From Proteobacteria bacterium HN_bin10 (GTDB lineage: Bacteria > Pseudomonadota > Alphaproteobacteria > Caulobacterales > Aquidulcibacteraceae): a DNA stretch of 47,487 bases. Location: assembly GCA_002083515.1 (NCBI GenBank), contig LWDN01000057.1, positions 1-47,487 on the forward strand. The letters are read 5' to 3'. The notes under the pieces were generated by a model, which was not told the origin of the DNA, ran no database searches, and saw nothing but the letters and a program-made list of their open reading frames with translations. Shown here one piece after another: positions 33,095-41,802 of this stretch. How positions within the stretch are numbered: the stretch's first letter is position 1; every line of letters begins with the position of its first letter. Position numbers and translations under genes: made by a program.

Positions 33095-35200
33095 GTGGGC
33101 CAGATGAATATGATGAACAAGGAGCCGATCGCGATCCCGACGCGCAGGCATGCGCCGCGCGGGCTCGCCGACATGATCGGCCTCACTGCAGCCATCAACA
33201 TGCTGCGCCGGCGCGCTTGGCTGGTGTCTGGGCTCGGCCTCGGTTCGGCGTTGGCGACGTTCGCATTCATTATGCTGCAGCCGCCCTCCTACTCGGCGAC
33301 GGCGCTGCTTATGGTCAATCAACCGCCGTCGAACGCAGCGCCACAGCAAATGACGGCGCTGGAGGCCGAACTGGCCTTGCTGCGCTCGCCGGCGCTGATG
33401 AACGAGCTTGGCGTCGCGCTGGGTCTGCAGGCTGAGGGCGCGGAAGTGCCGGGGCTGGCCGAAGACCTCGCCCAAGCGATCAGCGTCGACGTGCGGCCGA
33501 ACTCGCAGATCATCGAGATCAAGGCCCGCGCGCCGGAAGCCGAACAAGCGCAGCTCTTCGCGAACACCTACGCCGACGTCTACATCGCCAGCCAAATAAA
33601 CATGGGCGCCAACGCGCTCAGCGAAAATTCCTGGCTGTCACGCCGTCTGGCGGAACTGCGCGAGGACGCGCAGGCCAAGGAAGAGGCGTTGAATGCCCTC
33701 CGCGCCCAGGCCGGCGTCGACTCCCCAGACTATGTCGTCGCCTCGGCGCCGGAAGACCTCCAGGCGCAAATCCCGGCCGCGCAAGCAGAACTTTCCGAGC
33801 GCGAGGCGCGCCTGCGCCAGTTCCGCGACATGCGCTCGTCCGGCGCCTCGATCGAGGCCATCGCCAGCGCCTTCGGTTCGCCGGCGATGAGCGCGCTGCG
33901 CGAGCGCGAAGCCGACATCGTGAGCCGCCAAACCGATCTCGAGAACCGCTATCTGCCGACCCACCCGGCGGTGCAGGCCATTCTGACCGAGCGCCGCGAT
34001 CTCGACGCGCAGATCGAGCGTGAAATCGAACGCATCTCCGGCAATCTGACCGCCGAGGTTTCTCGCGCGCGGGCGCGCCTGCAGTCCTTACAGGCGACGA
34101 CACGTCCCACCGTCAGCCAACCGCGCGCGCCTATCAATTCCGGTCAGGATGTGGCCGAGCAAATTCGCCGCCTCGAAGCCGAAGCGCAGACCGCGCGCGA
34201 CCTCTACGAAACATTCCTGCAGCGTTCGCAGGGCTCGGCCGACCAGACCCAGCTCAATGCGCCCAGCGCCCAGCTGTTGTCGCGCGCCGCACTCCCCGCT
34301 TCGCCATCGTCGCCGAAATTGCGCGTGGCGCTGCTGCTCATGCTGGCCGTGGGTCTGGGGCTCGGCCTGCTCGCCGGCATGATCGCGGAATTGTTCGATC
34401 AGTCGGTGAAGAACGCCGACGATCTTGAGGCGAAAGTCGGAGTGCCGGCGGTTACCTCGATCCCGACGATCTCCAAGCGCATGATGCGCCAGCTTCCCCC
34501 GGCCGAACGCCATCCCTCCGGCTATCTGGTCGGGCGGCCGATGTCGGCCTTCACCGAGTCGCTCCGCGTGCTGCGCACCGTCATCGTCTATTCGCGTCCT
34601 GATCTCACGTCGAAGGTCGTAGCCGTTACTTCCGCCACGCCTGGCGAAGGCAAAACCACCATCTCCATGTGCCTGGCGCGCGTCGCGGCAATGTCGGGCC
34701 AGCGTGTGTGCGTGGTCGATTGCGATCTGCGCAAACAATCGATCAACGACGTCGTCGATATCGAAACCGACGTCGGCATCCTGCAAGTGCTGGCCGGCGA
34801 GGCGCCGTGGCGCTCCGCCATCATCCGCGATCCGAATTCCGAAGCGCACATCTTGCCGATCGCCGCCTCCGGCTTCACACCGCGAGACGTGTTCGGCTCC
34901 GACGCGATGGGCAAGCTGATCGACGATCTGCGCGCCCACTACGATCTCGTCATCCTGGATTGCGCGCCGATCTTGGCCGTAGCTGAAACCCGCATCGTGG
35001 TTGGCCGCGCCGACACCACCGTGCTGGTCGCACGCGCTGGGCGCACCGCCATTGGCGCGATGCGCGCGGCCGTGACTCAGACCGAAGGCGCCGGCGGCAA
35101 TATTCTGGGCATCGCGCTGAACTATGTGCGCCCGCGCTGGCAATCCTACGCGGACTCGCTCTATTTCAACGAATCCAAGTCCTATTACAGCGTTTCGTGA
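33095..35200 (+). CDS. Wzc-like chain-length determinant with tyrosine kinase domain
   Basis: The product is about 700 residues long (GTG at 33095; ATG at 33104 is an alternative). It has two membrane helices (about residues 41-61 and 410-432) that flank a long coiled-coil Wzz region. The BY-kinase domain has Walker A SATPGEGKTT (about 512), Walker A' VCVVDCDLRKQ (about 538), Walker B LVILDCAP (about 617) and a Tyr cluster at the C-terminus (YADSLYFNESKSYYSVS). It sets polymer length and cycles by autophosphorylation. Fused form of the HfsA/HfsB type. Confidence 0.9.
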   Translation: MGQMNMMNKEPIAIPTRRHAPRGLADMIGLTAAINMLRRRAWLVSGLGLGSALATFAFIMLQPPSYSATALLMVNQPPSNAAPQQMTALEAELALLRSPALMNELGVALGLQAEGAEVPGLAEDLAQAISVDVRPNSQIIEIKARAPEAEQAQLFANTYADVYIASQINMGANALSENSWLSRRLAELREDAQAKEEALNALRAQAGVDSPDYVVASAPEDLQAQIPAAQAELSEREARLRQFRDMRSSGASIEAIASAFGSPAMSALREREADIVSRQTDLENRYLPTHPAVQAILTERRDLDAQIEREIERISGNLTAEVSRARARLQSLQATTRPTVSQPRAPINSGQDVAEQIRRLEAEAQTARDLYETFLQRSQGSADQTQLNAPSAQLLSRAALPASPSSPKLRVALLLMLAVGLGLGLLAGMIAELFDQSVKNADDLEAKVGVPAVTSIPTISKRMMRQLPPAERHPSGYLVGRPMSAFTESLRVLRTVIVYSRPDLTSKVVAVTSATPGEGKTTISMCLARVAAMSGQRVCVVDCDLRKQSINDVVDIETDVGILQVLAGEAPWRSAIIRDPNSEAHILPIAASGFTPRDVFGSDAMGKLIDDLRAHYDLVILDCAPILAVAETRIVVGRADTTVLVARAGRTAIGAMRAAVTQTEGAGGNILGIALNYVRPRWQSYADSLYFNESKSYYSVS

Positions 35201-35204
35201 AGCT

Positions 35205-35906
35205 TTAGTCTTCGGCGCGGCGCACGACCACGCCGCTGGTGCTCTGATCCGGTTCGCCGCGCGCGAAGCTCGGCTTGAAACGATCCTGCCGCGTCCACAG
35301 CGAGCGCAGCGCGTCCCACAGGATGAGCGCGTCGGTCACAACCTCCCAGGACATTGCGTAGATCTTGTATTGGCTCGGATCGTTGGTGCCGATCAACGTG
35401 GCGACGCCGACAACGCCAGGGCGGGCGCTCAGATAGTAGCGCCGCGCCGAGCGCAGAGGTTCGAGCTCCGCGCGCGAGAGCGGCCGCGGCCCAACCAAGG
35501 CCATGTCGCCACGCACCACGCTCAACAATTCCGGCAAGCGCTCGAAGGCATCGCTCCATTTTGAGCGTGCGGTCGTAACGGCTTGCTTGGCGACTTGCAG
35601 CGACAGGCGATTGAACCCGCGCCCGCCATAACCGATGCACTCGGTCGCGCTCAGCATCTGCGTCCGGCCGCTGAGTTTCACCCACAACATCGCTAAGCCG
35701 AGCAAAGGCAGCCAAATCGGCGCTGTGATCAGCGTAAGTGCGAGATCCAGCGCACGCTTCATCACGCCGCCGAGCACGGCGTCGTAGGACACAACCGGCG
35801 CGCTCGCGAGATCGCGGCGCAGCCCCGCTTCGAACCCAGCTCCCGGTTGCTCACCGGGCTGTTGCCCTGGTTGGTCGGGTCGGCCGCTGGGGAGTTGAAT
35901 GAGCAT
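35205..35906 (-). CDS. Bacterial sugar transferase-like protein with altered active site
   Basis: The 233-residue product has a proline-rich N-terminus, the KRALDLALTLITAPIWLPLL re-entrant helix and GDMALVGPRPLSRAELE, YYLSARPGVVGVATLIG. These place it in the polyprenol-phosphate sugar transferase family (PglC/WcaJ C-terminal type). The usual KFRTM block and the catalytic Asp-Glu dyad (LDELPQL in active members) are not seen; the matching stretch reads FERLPEL. Activity is therefore doubtful. It converges with the Wzc-like gene and diverges from the kinase-like gene at 36129. Confidence 0.82.
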   Translation of the reverse strand: MLIQLPSGRPDQPGQQPGEQPGAGFEAGLRRDLASAPVVSYDAVLGGVMKRALDLALTLITAPIWLPLLGLAMLWVKLSGRTQMLSATECIGYGGRGFNRLSLQVAKQAVTTARSKWSDAFERLPELLSVVRGDMALVGPRPLSRAELEPLRSARRYYLSARPGVVGVATLIGTNDPSQYKIYAMSWEVVTDALILWDALRSLWTRQDRFKPSFARGEPDQSTSGVVVRRAED

Positions 35907-35982
35907 CGTTATTTTGGCTTTCCAGAGAGATTAGGGGCCAACGACCGCAAACTGCAACCAGCTTACCCATTCACAAGGTGTA

Positions 35983-35996
35983 TTGATCGCAATCAA
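35983..35996. promoter_or_regulatory. FNR/FixK-type box
   Basis: TTGATCGCAATCAA is a perfect TTGAT-N4-ATCAA dyad, the consensus for FNR/Anr/FixK regulators. It lies in the 222-base gap between the divergent sugar-transferase-like gene (start 35906) and the kinase-like gene (start 36129). This suggests control by oxygen or nitrosative status. The rest of the gap holds no other feature I can support. Confidence 0.6.
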
Positions 35997-36128
35997 CCTC
36001 CCCGTTCGATTGCTTCACAGACTCACAATCGGGGTCGAAATTGCCGAAGTTTGCGGTATGAGGGCTGTGGACTTGGGGATCTGACCGGGGGCGCGTGATG
36101 CGCCCTGCGGGCCAGAGAGGATGGATAG

Positions 36129-37160
36129 GTGACGGCACCCTTGAGTGGCGACCGGCCGCGCTATGAGCCCGGCACGCTGGGCGCGGCGACGCTCAGGCGG
36201 CGGCCATCGCGGTCGCTTGCGCTGGCGCGCTTGCGCCGCGGCCTCAAGCGTCAGTGGTTGCTGTTTGCCGCCGTCACGATCGTGATTGCAGGCGCGGGCC
36301 TCGCCTTCGACTGGACCGGCGGCGTGCCGCTTCTGCCTTCCGCTACATTCTGGCTGCCGCTCAGCTTCGCTGCCGGCTTCGCCGTGGCGCTGACGCGCGA
36401 GCTGAGCCGCAACACCGTCACCTCGCTTTCGAGTTTCGGCAAGCATCGCGGCTACGCCATCCTGGGGGCGGCGCCTGAGCTGACGCCGCGCACGCTGCGG
36501 CAATTACCACCCGACAAGCGCACGCCGCTCGGCTGTCTGGCCCTGCTGCCAGCTTCTCCGTTCGCCACCGCGTTCCGCGATCTGCAAGCGTCGGTGAGCA
36601 AAGACGCCATTGTCGCGTTCACGTCGTCCGTCCCCGATGAGGGCTCGACCACGGCTGCCCTCTGCACCGCGATCAGCGCGTCGCAGCAGGGCCGCAACGT
36701 CGTCGTCATCGATTGCGATCTGCGTCGCCGCTCGCTCACGCGAAAACTTGGCTTCGACCCCGACGAAGGCCTGCTCGACGCCTGCGCCGCGCCTGATCGC
36801 TGGCAGGCGTTTGTCGGCGAGGAAGATGAGATTGGTCTGCACTTCATTCCGGCGCCGCGGCCGACAGGCAAGTGGCGCAATCTCGACGCTGCCGCCGGCC
36901 TCCAGCGTCTGCTCGCGAACCTGCGCGAGCATTACGACCTCATCGTCCTGGATTGCCCGCCGGTGCTGGCAACCTCCGACGGCCCGGCTATCGCCGCGCT
37001 GGCCGATAGAATCGTGCTGGTGACCGCTTGGGATCAGACGCCGCTCAACGCCATTCGCCGCGCCATGGGTTGCCTGCAACGCCAGCCAGGCGCGATGACC
37101 GGCGTCTACGTCAATCGCGTCCCGCCCGAGTATCGCTTCGGTCGTTTGCGGGGCGAGTGA
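36129..37160 (+). CDS. BY-kinase-like protein with defective Walker A
   Basis: The 343-residue product has two short membrane segments (about 44-60 and 75-89) and a CpsD/Wzc-like ATPase domain with Walker A' VVVIDCDLRRR (191-201) and Walker B LIVLDCPP (270-277). The Walker A region reads TSSVPDEGSTT, where the essential Lys of PGEGKTT is Ser173. No C-terminal Tyr cluster. It may be a regulatory pseudokinase of the polymer system. The start is GTG. The 3' end overlaps the convergent Hsp70-like gene by 50 bases. Confidence 0.83.
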   Translation: MTAPLSGDRPRYEPGTLGAATLRRRPSRSLALARLRRGLKRQWLLFAAVTIVIAGAGLAFDWTGGVPLLPSATFWLPLSFAAGFAVALTRELSRNTVTSLSSFGKHRGYAILGAAPELTPRTLRQLPPDKRTPLGCLALLPASPFATAFRDLQASVSKDAIVAFTSSVPDEGSTTAALCTAISASQQGRNVVVIDCDLRRRSLTRKLGFDPDEGLLDACAAPDRWQAFVGEEDEIGLHFIPAPRPTGKWRNLDAAAGLQRLLANLREHYDLIVLDCPPVLATSDGPAIAALADRIVLVTAWDQTPLNAIRRAMGCLQRQPGAMTGVYVNRVPPEYRFGRLRGE

Positions 37161-38496
37161 CGCCGCTGCGCGCGGCCAGCATGGCATCCGGCGCCAACGC
37201 CCCGCCAATGGCGATGGCAAGCTGAGGAAACACCGGCGCCAGATTGCCCTTGAAGACGCCGCCGCGCGCCCAGTCCGGCGTCGCCGGCCTCGGGGTCACC
37301 CGCGGGCGCGTCGATCCGGCCTTGCGATGAATGAGGTCCTGGATGAACGGCGCCGAGGCGCCGCCGCCGACCGCGATCGCCTGCACCTCCGAGCGCCCGC
37401 GCGCCTGCGCGTCGTCACGCACCACCGCCAGCGCGTGATCGTAAGCCTCGCGCAGCGCCTTGACGAACTCGCGAAAATCCCGGTCCTGTTCGATGTCACG
37501 CTGCGACAATGAGATACTGCGGCCCTGATTGCGCAGAGTGGCGCGGCCATCGGCAAAGATGGTTTCCTTGATGTCGCCGATCTGGCGCATCAGCACGGTC
37601 CAGAGCTCGGTCTTCTGCTCCCGGCTGCGCGCCCATTTCGCCGTGTCGAGCACCCGGTTGGCGATGACGCGATCAATGAAATCGCCGGCCTGTTTGAGGG
37701 TGACGCGCGCCTCCGGCAACTCGAACGCGCGGGGCCCCAGCCGCGCCAACGCGGCGATGTCGGTGGTGCCAGCGCCCATATCGACCACGATCATGTGCGA
37801 GGCGCTCTGCTCCAGCCCCACGGACGTGTATGCCGCCGCGGCTGTCGCCTCGAACACCAACCCCATGTCCTGCGGCGCGGCCTGATCCATCGCCTTGGGC
37901 AGCGCGTCGCTGATCGTACGCAGCGACATGCCCTCGGGCGCCAGCAATTTCTTGCCGACGGCGGCGCGAAACGCCTCGGCCTCGCCGAACAACTTGACGA
38001 TCACCTGGTGCATGCCGGCGCTGTCGCCGCTGCGCCAAGCGGGCGCGGCGTAGCGGCGATTAGTCAGTTCGGCCTGGGCCAACATCGTGTCGCTGGCGGC
38101 GGCGCGATCGATCGAGGCAAGCAGATAGGCCAGGTAAAGCACGATCAGGTCACGCATCTGGAAGATGCGATGCGGATCGATTGTCGCCGGCGCGTTGGTG
38201 TTGAGCGCCCGATCGAGATCGCTGACGCTGAGCAGGGTCTTAAAAGATCGAAGCGCGCTGCGTTTGGTATCGGCTTGTGCGTTGGCTTGCGCGATCGCCG
38301 CGCGGCCAAACAGGACGCGGTCGTCATCGACGAAGATCGCGCTGTCGAGCAGGAACGCGCTGCCCTGCCCCTCGTGCGCACTCAGCATCAGCGGCCGCAC
38401 CTGCGCCGGGTCGAAGCGCGACCACGCGCCCGCGGGCGCCGCCGCCGCCTTGGAATACGCGGTGCCGAAATCGATGCACAGCGTCCAGTCGCTCAT
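37111..38496 (-). CDS. Hsp70-like ATPase lacking a substrate-binding domain
   Basis: The 461-residue product has the actin/Hsp70 motifs: phosphate 1 LCIDFGTAYSKAA, connect FEATAAAAYTS, phosphate 2 VVDMGAGTTDIA and adenosine AIAVGGGASAPFIQDLI. It ends soon after the nucleotide-binding domain, so there is no standard substrate-binding domain or lid. The upstream gene overlaps it by 4 bases and resembles GrpE. Inference: an ATP-driven partner with its own exchange factor, client unknown. Confidence 0.85.
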   Translation of the reverse strand: MSDWTLCIDFGTAYSKAAAAPAGAWSRFDPAQVRPLMLSAHEGQGSAFLLDSAIFVDDDRVLFGRAAIAQANAQADTKRSALRSFKTLLSVSDLDRALNTNAPATIDPHRIFQMRDLIVLYLAYLLASIDRAAASDTMLAQAELTNRRYAAPAWRSGDSAGMHQVIVKLFGEAEAFRAAVGKKLLAPEGMSLRTISDALPKAMDQAAPQDMGLVFEATAAAAYTSVGLEQSASHMIVVDMGAGTTDIAALARLGPRAFELPEARVTLKQAGDFIDRVIANRVLDTAKWARSREQKTELWTVLMRQIGDIKETIFADGRATLRNQGRSISLSQRDIEQDRDFREFVKALREAYDHALAVVRDDAQARGRSEVQAIAVGGGASAPFIQDLIHRKAGSTRPRVTPRPATPDWARGGVFKGNLAPVFPQLAIAIGGALAPDAMLAARSGVTRPANDRSDTRAGRD

Positions 38497-38927
38497 GGCC
38501 GCTTCTTCTTAGCTTCCACCGGGACCACCCGCGCCTTCTCCAGGAGTTCACCGCCGCGCATGACCCCTCGCGCCTGAATAAGCACGGCTTTCGGCGCCTG
38601 CGCCACGGCTGCGTTCAGTTCGTGCTGGCGGGCGTCGAAGGCTGCCGTCTCGCCCAAAGCACCCACACGGGTCAGGCCGCGCTTGCGGCCCACCCGCGCC
38701 AAGGCTTGACCGAGCCGTTCAATGGCATCGGCGCGCGCGGCCTTGGTCAGGGCGGTCTCGGCTTCGTCAAAATCGGCCAGCGCCTGCGCCAGCGCTGCGT
38801 CGGCCTCGGCCCAGGCGGCTTCTGCCAAGGCGTCGGTGACTGAAATGGCTTGCGCCGCGCGTTGCCGCGCGGCGCTTTTTTTGGGCGGCCCTGGCGGGCG
38901 CTTGGCCTTGGATCCCCCCGCAGGCAT
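38493..38927 (-). CDS. Small GrpE-like nucleotide exchange factor candidate
   Basis: The 144-residue product has a basic N-terminus, a long Ala-rich helical region and a C-terminal stretch (FDARQHELNAAV, then VLIQARGVMRGGELLEKARV) that matches the GrpE beta-domain pattern (HxA...GV..GG.LLRPA.V). Its stop overlaps the start of the Hsp70-like gene (ATGA), so they are co-translated. Assignment by pattern only. Confidence 0.6.
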   Translation of the reverse strand: MPAGGSKAKRPPGPPKKSAARQRAAQAISVTDALAEAAWAEADAALAQALADFDEAETALTKAARADAIERLGQALARVGRKRGLTRVGALGETAAFDARQHELNAAVAQAPKAVLIQARGVMRGGELLEKARVVPVEAKKKRP

Positions 38928-38963
38928 GCCTGACCTCGCCGGTCGCCGGGCCTGCGCCGCCTC

Positions 38964-40187
38964 CTAGAGGCGAAGCGTCAGACCAATTGTGAACCTGTTG
39001 GCCTCGTAGTCGCGATAGGCGGGGGAATCAACTTCATCATGCTCGTAGCGGAAGCGGGCGACCGCATTACGGTTGAGCATGTAGTCCACGCCGGCTTCCC
39101 ACTCGACGTACTCGTCCTCGCGAGCGATGGTCTCGTAGTCGCGGTCGCCCATGCGCACGGCGCCGCTCAGAATGACGTTGCGGAGCAGTTCGTGATCGAC
39201 CCGCGCCCCATACTCCTGGGTGATGTAGGGCTCGCCCGAGGTCGCGCCGATCTGATCGTCGGCGTCGCGGCGGGCGTCCAAAGTGAGCGTCGTGAGTTCG
39301 GTGAGATACCATTCGACGTTGGCGGCAATGGCGACGCCATCGAATGTCTGCGCCACGCCCGCGTACTCGCGCTCGAACTGGCCGACCGCCAATTCGCCAC
39401 GCATCAGATCGGTATCGAGCGTCAGACCGGCCAGATAGGATTGGCCTTCGGAATCGAATTGCGGCGAGTTCTTGTAGTCGCGCTCGTCGGTGCTGGCTTG
39501 CAGCATCAAGCCAAGGCGCGGCGAGAGCTCGGCATCGAGGCGTCCGCGCAGCGCGCTTTCCTCGTTGTCGCGGAAGTTCTGCGCGCCGTCATAATCGAAG
39601 TCGCTTTGCACCGCGTCGGCGCTCACCCTGAAGCGAGCGAAGCGATGCGACACGCCAACGCCGGTGTCGACGCGATCGTACTCGACCGGATCGCCGATGA
39701 AGGGCGAATCCGGGTCGGTGCGCGGCGTCACCTGGTGGGCGGAGCGCACCGAACCGCGAAGCTCGGTCGCCTCGCCGATATCGAAGCGGCCCTGGGCGCG
39801 GACGTAATGATCGTCGGCGTCCTCGTTGGAGAAGTCCTCGTGGCTGCGCAGCGTAGCGCCGGCCTCGAACGCCACCATGTGACGCGACCAGTCAGATTCC
39901 AGCCTGGCCGTGGGCGCCACAGTGTAGATGATGTCGTCGACATCGCTCGGCGATCCGTCCGGAGCAGCGAACAGATTGTCGGTGCTGGCGATGGCCAGAT
40001 CGAGCGACGCGTTGAGGTTGAACGTGCCCAGGCGCCGCCCCGGCGCGTCATATTCAGGCCGGTCGCGGTCGCGCACGGAAACCGGGCGATTGGGATCGCT
40101 GCTCGCTTGCGTCTGCGCCATCGCATGGACTGGCAACAGCGCCACCAGCGACGCCGCGAATAAGGAAACAAAAGGATTGATGCGCAA
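38964..40187 (-). CDS. Outer-membrane beta-barrel protein of the glycan locus (BBP2_2-like)
   Basis: The product (407 residues from TTG 40187) has signal peptide RINPFVSLFAASLVALLPVH (AMA-Q cleavage). Alternating-hydrophobicity strands with many aromatic ends follow, ending in ANRFTIGLTLRL, a C-terminal strand suited to BamA recognition. It resembles the outer-membrane barrels found beside OPX/Wzc export genes. An ATG at 40334 would extend it but place the signal peptide internally. No ribosome-binding site is obvious for the TTG. Confidence 0.75.
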   Translation of the reverse strand: MRINPFVSLFAASLVALLPVHAMAQTQASSDPNRPVSVRDRDRPEYDAPGRRLGTFNLNASLDLAIASTDNLFAAPDGSPSDVDDIIYTVAPTARLESDWSRHMVAFEAGATLRSHEDFSNEDADDHYVRAQGRFDIGEATELRGSVRSAHQVTPRTDPDSPFIGDPVEYDRVDTGVGVSHRFARFRVSADAVQSDFDYDGAQNFRDNEESALRGRLDAELSPRLGLMLQASTDERDYKNSPQFDSEGQSYLAGLTLDTDLMRGELAVGQFEREYAGVAQTFDGVAIAANVEWYLTELTTLTLDARRDADDQIGATSGEPYITQEYGARVDHELLRNVILSGAVRMGDRDYETIAREDEYVEWEAGVDYMLNRNAVARFRYEHDEVDSPAYRDYEANRFTIGLTLRL

Positions 40188-40440
40188 TGGACTGACCCCG
40201 CGTCTGCGCGTCCCGGCCTCGGGCCAAGGCGCGAATTCAGGGCCAAGCGTTTGGCGCACTGCGCCCACATCGCAACAAGATGCTCGCGCGGCGAGAAATA
40301 CGGTGACCGATTGATTAACAGCAAGCGCGCTCATGTTCAGGCTCCGCGAGTTCAGAGTGTCGCGCCAGACGAGCCCGCGCGGCAATGACCGGAGACGAAA
40401 AATGCCGCACTGTGGTTAAGGGAGAACGACGATTGGCCCC

Positions 40441-41790
40441 TCAGACCACGTTGGCGGCGCCCTCGGGACGCTTGTTGAACGTCCGGTAGACCATGTCCGA
40501 CGGCGGACCGACCAGAAACTTCTCCGCCCCATCGCTCAAGGCGCGGGCATAAACCTCCATCGCCCCGGCGAAAGCCTCGATGGTCTGGTCGATGTCATCG
40601 TCCTTGTGGGAATAGGACACCACAATCGACGGCGCCAACACCCCGCGTTTGATCAATTCCTGCAAGAGCACGCAGCGATAAGCCTGGCTCGGCTTTTTGT
40701 CAGGGCCAGTGGTCCCGAACACCGCGTTCGAGGGCATGCCGGAGACCGTTACGTGTTCATGAACGCCGCAGGCGCGCGCCGCCTGCTCTATACCGATCAT
40801 TAACCGCTTTCCGGCGCGGATCATGTGCTCAATCACCGGTTCATTTTTGTAAACGTCCATCGTCGCCATCATCGCGGCGAGGCCGTGGGTCTCCCCACCA
40901 TGCGTCGTCGACATCAGAAACACGCGCGGCTTGTCCCACTGAACCAGATCGCCCAGGCGCATGTATTCGCGCTTGCCGGCGAGCGCCGACACCGAGAAGC
41001 CGTTGGCGACGGCCTTGCCCCAGGTCGAGAGATCGGGGTCGATATCGTACATGTGCTGGGCGCCGAACTCGTGGACGCGGAAGCCGGAGATCATTTCGTC
41101 GAGGATGAAGAGCGCGCCGGCTTCGTGCGCCAACCGCTTCACTTCGTGCAGGAAGTTGTCCTTCGGATCAACGCCGCGCGTCGGCTCCATGATGAAGCCG
41201 GCGATCTTGCCCGGATACTGCGCCAGCAGCGCCTTCACGCTTTCGATGTCGTTGTATTTGAACTTCAGTGTCAGATCGCTGATCGCCTTCGGCACGCCGC
41301 CATTGATCGGGGTCGAGCCGATGAACCAATCGTCGACGGCGAAAAACGGGTGGTCGCCGCAGATGGCGATGTAGTCGCGCCCGGTGTAGGCGCGCGCAAT
41401 CTTCACGGCGCCGGACGTAGCGTCCGAACCATCCTTGGAGAATTTCACCATCTCGGCGTTGGGGATCATCGAGAGAAATTTCTCCGCCGCCGCCACTTCG
41501 ATCGCCGCCGGTCGAACGAAGTTCACGCCGTTCTCAAGCTCGGCGCGCACCGCCGCCAGCACCGGTTCGTACGCATGCCCCAGCGTGACGGCGCGATTGC
41601 CCATGCCGTATTCGATGTATTCGTTGCCGTCGGCGTCCCAGGAGCGGCAACCCTTGCCGCGCACGATGTGGCCCGGCGCGAGCAGCGGGTACTGGTCGTC
41701 GCCCTTGGCATAAGTGTGGCACCCGCCGGGAATGAGCGCTTGGCCCCGCGCGCGCAGCGCGTTGGATTTTTCGAAGCCGCGATGAGCCAT
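40441..41790 (-). CDS. Class III aminotransferase, glutamate-1-semialdehyde mutase-like
   Basis: The 449-residue product has SDATSGAVKIARAYTGRDYI, IAGFIMEPTRG, ALFILDEMISGFRV and WGKAVANG (PLP Lys). It resembles HemL-like proteins of surface-glycan loci more than true HemL. Probable role: transamination of a nucleotide-sugar intermediate; the substrate is unknown. It precedes a barrel gene and follows a PIG-L gene on the minus strand. Confidence 0.87.
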   Translation of the reverse strand: MAHRGFEKSNALRARGQALIPGGCHTYAKGDDQYPLLAPGHIVRGKGCRSWDADGNEYIEYGMGNRAVTLGHAYEPVLAAVRAELENGVNFVRPAAIEVAAAEKFLSMIPNAEMVKFSKDGSDATSGAVKIARAYTGRDYIAICGDHPFFAVDDWFIGSTPINGGVPKAISDLTLKFKYNDIESVKALLAQYPGKIAGFIMEPTRGVDPKDNFLHEVKRLAHEAGALFILDEMISGFRVHEFGAQHMYDIDPDLSTWGKAVANGFSVSALAGKREYMRLGDLVQWDKPRVFLMSTTHGGETHGLAAMMATMDVYKNEPVIEHMIRAGKRLMIGIEQAARACGVHEHVTVSGMPSNAVFGTTGPDKKPSQAYRCVLLQELIKRGVLAPSIVVSYSHKDDDIDQTIEAFAGAMEVYARALSDGAEKFLVGPPSDMVYRTFNKRPEGAANVV

Positions 41791-41802
41791 AATCGTCCGT
41801 CC

